64,000 nt of DNA. Source: Saccharopolyspora spinosa NRRL 18395 (GTDB lineage Bacteria > Actinomycetota > Actinomycetes > Mycobacteriales > Pseudonocardiaceae). Both the position numbers and the translations under genes were made by a program. A model generated the notes under the pieces. It was not told where the DNA came from and searched no databases. It was given only the letters and a program-made list of their open reading frames with translations. Location: assembly GCF_000194155.1 (NCBI RefSeq), contig NZ_GL877882.1, positions 258,233 through 322,232 on the forward strand, read 5' to 3'. Below are positions 59,953 to 64,000 of this stretch, piece after piece; the stretch's first letter is position 1; the number at the start of each line of letters is the position of its first letter.

Positions 59953-61500
59953 TCAGCCGCCGATACCGCGCCGGTCGATCTTGCCGGTGGCCGTGCGTGG
60001 CAGCTCGGGCACCACGTGGAAGGCGCTGGGAATCATGTAGCGGGGTAGCAGCCGGGCGCAGTGCCTGCGTAGCGACGAGATGTCCTCGATGACGTCGGCT
60101 ACGACCAGGTGCGCGTCGATGCGTTTCTCCCCGCCGTGATCCTCGACGGCCGCACACACCACTTCCTGCACGCCGTCGATCTCGGCGAGCACCGACTCCA
60201 CCTCGCCCAGCTCGACCCGATGACCGCGGATCTTGACCATCTCGTCGGTCCGGCCGAGAAACGTCAGTGTCTCGTCGTCGTCGCACCGGACTAGGTCCCC
60301 GGTCCGGTGCGCCGGAATCGGGTCACCGCCGTCCTGGGAGACCAGCACGGTCTTGGCGGTGGTGAGCGGGTCGTCGCCCCAGTAGCCCAGCATCCGCGAA
60401 GCGCCGGCGACACACAGTTCACCGCTGGCCCCCGGCCGTGGGACGCATGGGTTTTCGTCCCGATCGAGCACGAACACCTCGGCGTAGTCGCACGGCCGGC
60501 CAATGGGCAGGGGCTCCGCACGTTCCGGAACGAGATCGGTGTCGCGTACCTGGTGGAAGGTGCACACGTTGGTCTCGGTGGGCCCGTAGAGGTTGTAGAG
60601 GCGAGCTCCGGGAAGCGCTGCGCGCAGGCGGCGCACCTGGGTGAGCGGGAACGTCTCACCCGCGAACAGCACCACGCGCAGGTCCGATTCGGTCAGCGCG
60701 GCGCTATTCTTGGCGGCGAGCATCCGGGCGAGCGCGTTGGGGACGGAGTACCAGACGCTGATCCGCCGCTCCGCGACCACCCGGTTCAGCGCCCCGCCCA
60801 ATCCCACATGACTCTCGGGAATCAGCACCAGGCGCCCACCCGCCAGCCCGGTGGCGAAAATGTCCAATATGGACAGATCGAAGTGGAACGGGGCGTGGCC
60901 GGCGACCCGGTCGTCCCGGGTGATGCCGAACTCGCGCACTGCCCACTCTACGAAGGAGAGCGCGTTGCGGTGGGAGAGCGCGACACCCTTGGGCCGTCCC
61001 TGTGACCCGGAGGTGTAGATCACGTAGGCGAGCGATCCGGGCTTCACCCCTGACTGGGGGCCGAGCCGGGGCCCGGTGGTGGCCTGCTCCCAGGTCATGG
61101 CCGGGTGCGGAGTCTTGAGCAGGCCACCGACCGCCACGACGGGGTACGGCAACGCGCCTTCCGGGGTATCGAGCTGGTCAGCGTGGACGATGGCGCAGGC
61201 GGTGCCGCAGTCGGCCAGCACCCGCTCGGCCCGCGCCCGGGGCGCGCTCGGGTCGACCGGCACGTAGGCCGCACCCGCCTTGAGCACGCCGTAGACGGCG
61301 ACGACGGACTCGACGGACTTCCGCAGCCACAGCCCGACCCGCGCGCCCGGCGTGACGCCTAGCCCGATCAACGCGTTCGCCAGCGCGGAGCTCTGCCGGT
61401 GCAGCTCGGTGTAGGTGATCGAGCGTTCCGGCGTCTCGACCGCGACCGCCGCCGGGTTCGCCGCAGCCCACCGGGGAAGGTGATCGGCCAATCCACGCAT
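59953..61500 (-). CDS. Free-standing amino-acid adenylation enzyme, probably L-proline type
   Basis: The 515-residue protein has the full core set of an NRPS adenylation domain: LAYVIYTSGSQGRPKGVALSHRNAL, LYNLYGPTETN, YRTGD-like HRTGDLVRCD, GRTDEMVKIRGHRVELGEVE and RTATGKIDRR. The block HAPFHFDLSILDIFA is like the HFDLSVFDIY of L-prolyl-carrier ligases (PltF/RedM/CloN4). The gene for a matching dehydrogenase lies 15 bp upstream in the same unit. No carrier-protein domain is attached and none was found nearby. Substrate specificity is an inference. Confidence 0.85.
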   Translation of the reverse strand: MRGLADHLPRWAAANPAAVAVETPERSITYTELHRQSSALANALIGLGVTPGARVGLWLRKSVESVVAVYGVLKAGAAYVPVDPSAPRARAERVLADCGTACAIVHADQLDTPEGALPYPVVAVGGLLKTPHPAMTWEQATTGPRLGPQSGVKPGSLAYVIYTSGSQGRPKGVALSHRNALSFVEWAVREFGITRDDRVAGHAPFHFDLSILDIFATGLAGGRLVLIPESHVGLGGALNRVVAERRISVWYSVPNALARMLAAKNSAALTESDLRVVLFAGETFPLTQVRRLRAALPGARLYNLYGPTETNVCTFHQVRDTDLVPERAEPLPIGRPCDYAEVFVLDRDENPCVPRPGASGELCVAGASRMLGYWGDDPLTTAKTVLVSQDGGDPIPAHRTGDLVRCDDDETLTFLGRTDEMVKIRGHRVELGEVESVLAEIDGVQEVVCAAVEDHGGEKRIDAHLVVADVIEDISSLRRHCARLLPRYMIPSAFHVVPELPRTATGKIDRRGIGG

Positions 61501-61515
61501 CGTCGTCCTCGCCTC

Positions 61516-62676
61516 TCAGTACCGTTCGGGCCAGGACAGACCCAGCCGGCCAGCGATGATCTTCCGTTGCAGGTCGGAGGTTCCCGACGAGATGGTCATA
61601 CCGATCGCGTCCCGCAGGTTGCGCTCGACCCGGCTGCCCGCTGTGTAGCCGAGCGCGCCGTAGATCTGCCCGGCCGCGGTGAAGGCCTCGACGACGGCCT
61701 CGCTGGTGTAGAGCTTGCTCATCTCCGGTAGATATCCTGGGTCTTCGGTCGTCAGCGCATGCGCTGCCCGATAGGTGACCATCCGGCACAGCTCCTCGCG
61801 CAGGTGCAGGTCGACCAGCCGGTGCGAGACGCTCTGGAAATGCCCGATGTGCTTGCCGAACTGGCGTCTGCGCCGGGAGTAGCCAACGCACTCCGCGGTC
61901 TCCCGACGCAACACGCCGAGCCACGGCGCCATCAGCATTGCCCGCTCCCAGGACATGGACCGGGCGAACACGGCGGCGCCCTGCTTCACCGCGCCGAGCA
62001 CGCGGGAGTCGGGTACGAAGCAGCCGTCCAGCTCCAGCACCCCCCACGGCGCGGTGCGCAGCCCGAGCTTTTCCTCACCCTCCACAACGGACAGACCGCC
62101 GTCGTCGCGTTCGACCAGGAACGCGGTGACTCCGGTGAAGCCCAGTTCGGGATCTACAGTGGCGTATACGACGAATACGTCCGCGACCGGGGCATTGGTC
62201 ACGTAGCACTTGCGTCCAGTGAGGCGGTACCCGCCGGCCGCGCGCTCGGCGGTGGTGGTCAGGGCGAGGGCGTCGGAACCCGTTCCCGGCTCGGTCATCG
62301 CGTTGGCGCCGATCGCGGTGCCCGCGGCCAGCCGGGGGAGGTAGCGTACGCGCTGGTCTTCATCGCCGAAGGCCAGGATCGGTACTCCCACGGCAAGGAT
62401 GTGCGCGCCCAGCGACATCAGCAGTCCGTTGTCCGGGCAGCCGTGGCCCAGGCCCTCCATAGCGCTCACGTATTCCACAGTGGAGTGTCCGCCCCCGCCG
62501 TACTCGGTCGGCAGCAATAGGCCTTGAACGCCGTTCTCCGCGCAGTGCTCCCAGTCGGCGTGGCTGAACCGGCTCACCTTGTCCCGGTCGACGACGTCGG
62601 CGCCGAGCCCGGCCTCTCCCAGCCGCCGGAAGCGCTCGTACAACGCGCGCTGGGCCTCGTCCAGCTCGAACCTCAT
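61516..62676 (-). CDS. Acyl-CoA dehydrogenase family, prolyl-carrier dehydrogenase-like
   Basis: The 386-residue protein matches prolyl-S-carrier dehydrogenases such as PltE in many blocks: NAMTEPGTGSDALALTTTA, VTNAPVADVFVVYATVDPE, SMSWERAMLMAPWLGVL, RRQFGKHIGHFQSVSHRLVD and RDAIGMTISSGTSDLQRKII. These FAD enzymes turn carrier-bound L-proline into pyrrole-2-carboxyl. It is co-transcribed with the adenylation enzyme. The start ATG at 62676 follows GACGGAGAACG and lies 73 bp from a StrR-type site. Confidence 0.85.
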   Translation of the reverse strand: MRFELDEAQRALYERFRRLGEAGLGADVVDRDKVSRFSHADWEHCAENGVQGLLLPTEYGGGGHSTVEYVSAMEGLGHGCPDNGLLMSLGAHILAVGVPILAFGDEDQRVRYLPRLAAGTAIGANAMTEPGTGSDALALTTTAERAAGGYRLTGRKCYVTNAPVADVFVVYATVDPELGFTGVTAFLVERDDGGLSVVEGEEKLGLRTAPWGVLELDGCFVPDSRVLGAVKQGAAVFARSMSWERAMLMAPWLGVLRRETAECVGYSRRRRQFGKHIGHFQSVSHRLVDLHLREELCRMVTYRAAHALTTEDPGYLPEMSKLYTSEAVVEAFTAAGQIYGALGYTAGSRVERNLRDAIGMTISSGTSDLQRKIIAGRLGLSWPERY

Positions 62677-62748
62677 CGTTCTCCGTCCCGTCGGGCGGAT
62701 ACATGGGCCTCGGCAACGCTACCCCCAACCGCGACTGGTTCCGCCGAC

Positions 62749-62776
62749 GTTCAACTGTGTGCTATCGCAGTTGAAC
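62749..62776. promoter_or_regulatory. Candidate StrR-type operator, site 3
   Basis: GTTCAACTG-N10-CAGTTGAAC with perfect 9-bp arms lies between the divergent dehydrogenase (-) and AMP-ligase (+) genes, 73 and 63 bp from their starts. It fits activation of both units by the StrR-type protein. Confidence 0.7.
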
Positions 62777-62838
62777 GCGGCACCGACCCGTCCATCCTTG
62801 GTCGACACGAAGACGTGCGACCGGGACAGGAGAACGCC

Positions 62839-64000
62839 ATGCCCTCTGCGCCAGCCGTGCGTTCGCCCGCGGATTTCGCCGCCGCGGCCGCGGCCGCCGC
62901 ACGCGCCGTGCCCGGCGTCTCACAGGCCAGCGCCAGCACCCGTTCGCGCCGGCGGATATTGCGCCGGGTGCCCGCACCCGCCGGAACGGGCAGCAACGAA
63001 GCGTCCTGCGATGACCGGTTCCCACCGGCCGTCTTGGACGGGGGGCCGTGGACCACCCCGCAGGGCGCTCCGGCGACACTCGTCGACGCGCTGCTGCGGG
63101 CGGCCGAGGGCGACCGTGGGACCACGTTCGTGCTCGCGGACGGCAGCGAACGCCGGCAGAGCTACCGGCTCCTGCTGTCCGATTCCCGCCGCGTCCTGTC
63201 CGGGCTTCGGGCCGCCGGGCTCGCCCCGGGCGACTCGGTACTGGTGCACTGCGCCGACAACCGCAACTTCGTCACCGGGTTCTGGGCGTGTCTGCTCGGC
63301 GGGTTCGTGCCCACTCCGATCGGGGTGGCACCGACCTACCGCTGGGAGAACGCGGTGACCCGCAGACTGCGCGGGGTCCGGGAACTGCTCAACGGCGCCC
63401 CCATACTCACCGACGCCGCGCTCGTCGACCAGATCGCCGGGCTGCGTGCGCTGTGGGACGAACATGACCTCACGGTGCACGCGGTGGAGCACCTGCACGC
63501 CGGACCTGCCGCCGAACCGCACCAGGCCGCGCCGGACGACGCCGCGGTACACCTGCTCACCTCGGGGAGCACCGGGGTGCCCAAGTGTGTCCGGCATTCG
63601 CACCGCACGGTCGTCAACCGCGCGTATATCAACGTCGCCGCCAACGGTTTCGGCCCCGAGGAGGTGACGCTGAACTTCATGCCGCTGGACCACGTCGCCG
63701 GCATGGTGATGCACAACCTCCGGGATGTGATCATGCGGTGGGAGCACGTCAACGCGCGCACCGACAGCTTCATCGCCGACCCGCTGCGCTGGCTGGACTG
63801 GCTGGACCGGTACCGGGTCACCAACACGTCGGCGCCCAACTTCGTTATCAGTCTGGTGACCGGCCTCGCCGCGGACATCGAGAGGCGTTCGTGGGACCTG
63901 TCCACCGTGCGGGACATCACCAACGGCGGCGAGGCGATCGTCGGCCCCACGACACAGGATTTCCTGCGGCTGCTCGCCCCGCACGGCCTTGCCCCGGACG
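62839..64000 (+). CDS. AMP-dependent ligase, N-terminal part of a larger enzyme (runs off the window)
   Basis: The ATG at 62839 (ACAGGAGAACGCC upstream) opens a frame that reaches the right edge. After an Ala-rich lead of about 75 residues comes an acyl-adenylating domain: LAPGDSVLVHCADNRNFVTGFWACLLGGFVPTPIGV, AVHLLTSGSTGVPKCVRHSHR (P-loop-like core) and LNFMPLDHVAGMVM. Similar ligase domains load NRPS/PKS lines. The missing part will decide whether carriers, ketosynthase or other domains follow. It starts a rightward unit controlled by the site at 62749. Confidence 0.8.
   Translation, partial: MPSAPAVRSPADFAAAAAAAARAVPGVSQASASTRSRRRILRRVPAPAGTGSNEASCDDRFPPAVLDGGPWTTPQGAPATLVDALLRAAEGDRGTTFVLADGSERRQSYRLLLSDSRRVLSGLRAAGLAPGDSVLVHCADNRNFVTGFWACLLGGFVPTPIGVAPTYRWENAVTRRLRGVRELLNGAPILTDAALVDQIAGLRALWDEHDLTVHAVEHLHAGPAAEPHQAAPDDAAVHLLTSGSTGVPKCVRHSHRTVVNRAYINVAANGFGPEEVTLNFMPLDHVAGMVMHNLRDVIMRWEHVNARTDSFIADPLRWLDWLDRYRVTNTSAPNFVISLVTGLAADIERRSWDLSTVRDITNGGEAIVGPTTQDFLRLLAPHGLAPD

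Noticed and set aside
1..64000. CRISPR arrays, tRNA or rRNA genes
   Set aside because: No regularly spaced direct repeats and no recognisable tRNA or rRNA segment were noticed while reading the window.

Overview
The window is about 64 kb of high-GC DNA with GTG starts, strong GGAGG-type ribosome sites, 4-bp stop/start overlaps and families (mycofactocin-type SDRs, StrR-type regulator, paired acyl-CoA dehydrogenases) that together point to an actinomycete, probably of the Pseudonocardiaceae type. This placement is an inference from gene content; no rRNA or marker gene is present.

Positions 1-15 kb hold a catabolic operon set read mainly rightwards: two MHS-type MFS transporters, a class III CoA-transferase, two MaoC-like hydratases (the second frameshifted), a HutC-type GntR regulator, two amidohydrolase-2 enzymes, an FMN alpha-hydroxy-acid dehydrogenase, a Rieske protein, an HpcH/HpaI aldolase, a phosphotriesterase-like lactonase, a NuoF-like flavoprotein and a small ferredoxin, closed by a FadR-type regulator. 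Between them lie decayed remnants of an aspartase and of a tyrosine recombinase.

Positions 16-39.4 kb are a second catabolic island: CoA-transferase A/B, two cyclase-family hydrolases, a biotin carboxyl carrier, a biotin carboxylase and two HMGL-like carboxyltransferase subunits, two enoyl-CoA hydratases, two large/small acyl-CoA dehydrogenase pairs, a thiolase, two mycofactocin-type SDRs, RibBA, a flavin reductase and a luciferase-like monooxygenase. A TetR gene at 33.3-33.9 kb and a recurring AACCWACC-type motif in front of the transcription units suggest one regulon. Perfect stem-loops separate the convergent units. Both carboxyltransferases carry Glu where the metal-binding carbamylated Lys is expected.

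Positions 39.4-46.7 kb are a patchwork with lower GC in part: SDR and TetR remnants, a 32-bp perfect palindrome, a RhiA-like gene, a six-repeat beta-propeller gene, and a very unusual gene whose product joins a DyP-type peroxidase-like domain to a glycyl radical enzyme. That gene is split by a 10-bp tandem duplication.

From 46.7 kb to the right edge lies the left part of a specialised-metabolite cluster: an APH-like kinase, a NodU/TobZ-type carbamoyltransferase, a Gfo/Idh/MocA dehydrogenase divergent from a DegT-type aminotransferase, a GT2 glycosyltransferase, an FkbM-like methyltransferase, a free-standing condensation domain, a StrR-type activator, an asparagine synthetase-like amidotransferase, an esterase, a free-standing adenylation enzyme with an acyl-CoA dehydrogenase that together resemble the L-proline to pyrrole-2-carboxyl module, and the start of a large AMP-ligase gene. 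Three GTTCAACTG-N10/11-CAGTTGAAC sites resemble StrR operators. The product is inferred to be a carbamoylated amino-sugar or aminocyclitol compound carrying a pyrrole or similar acyl group.
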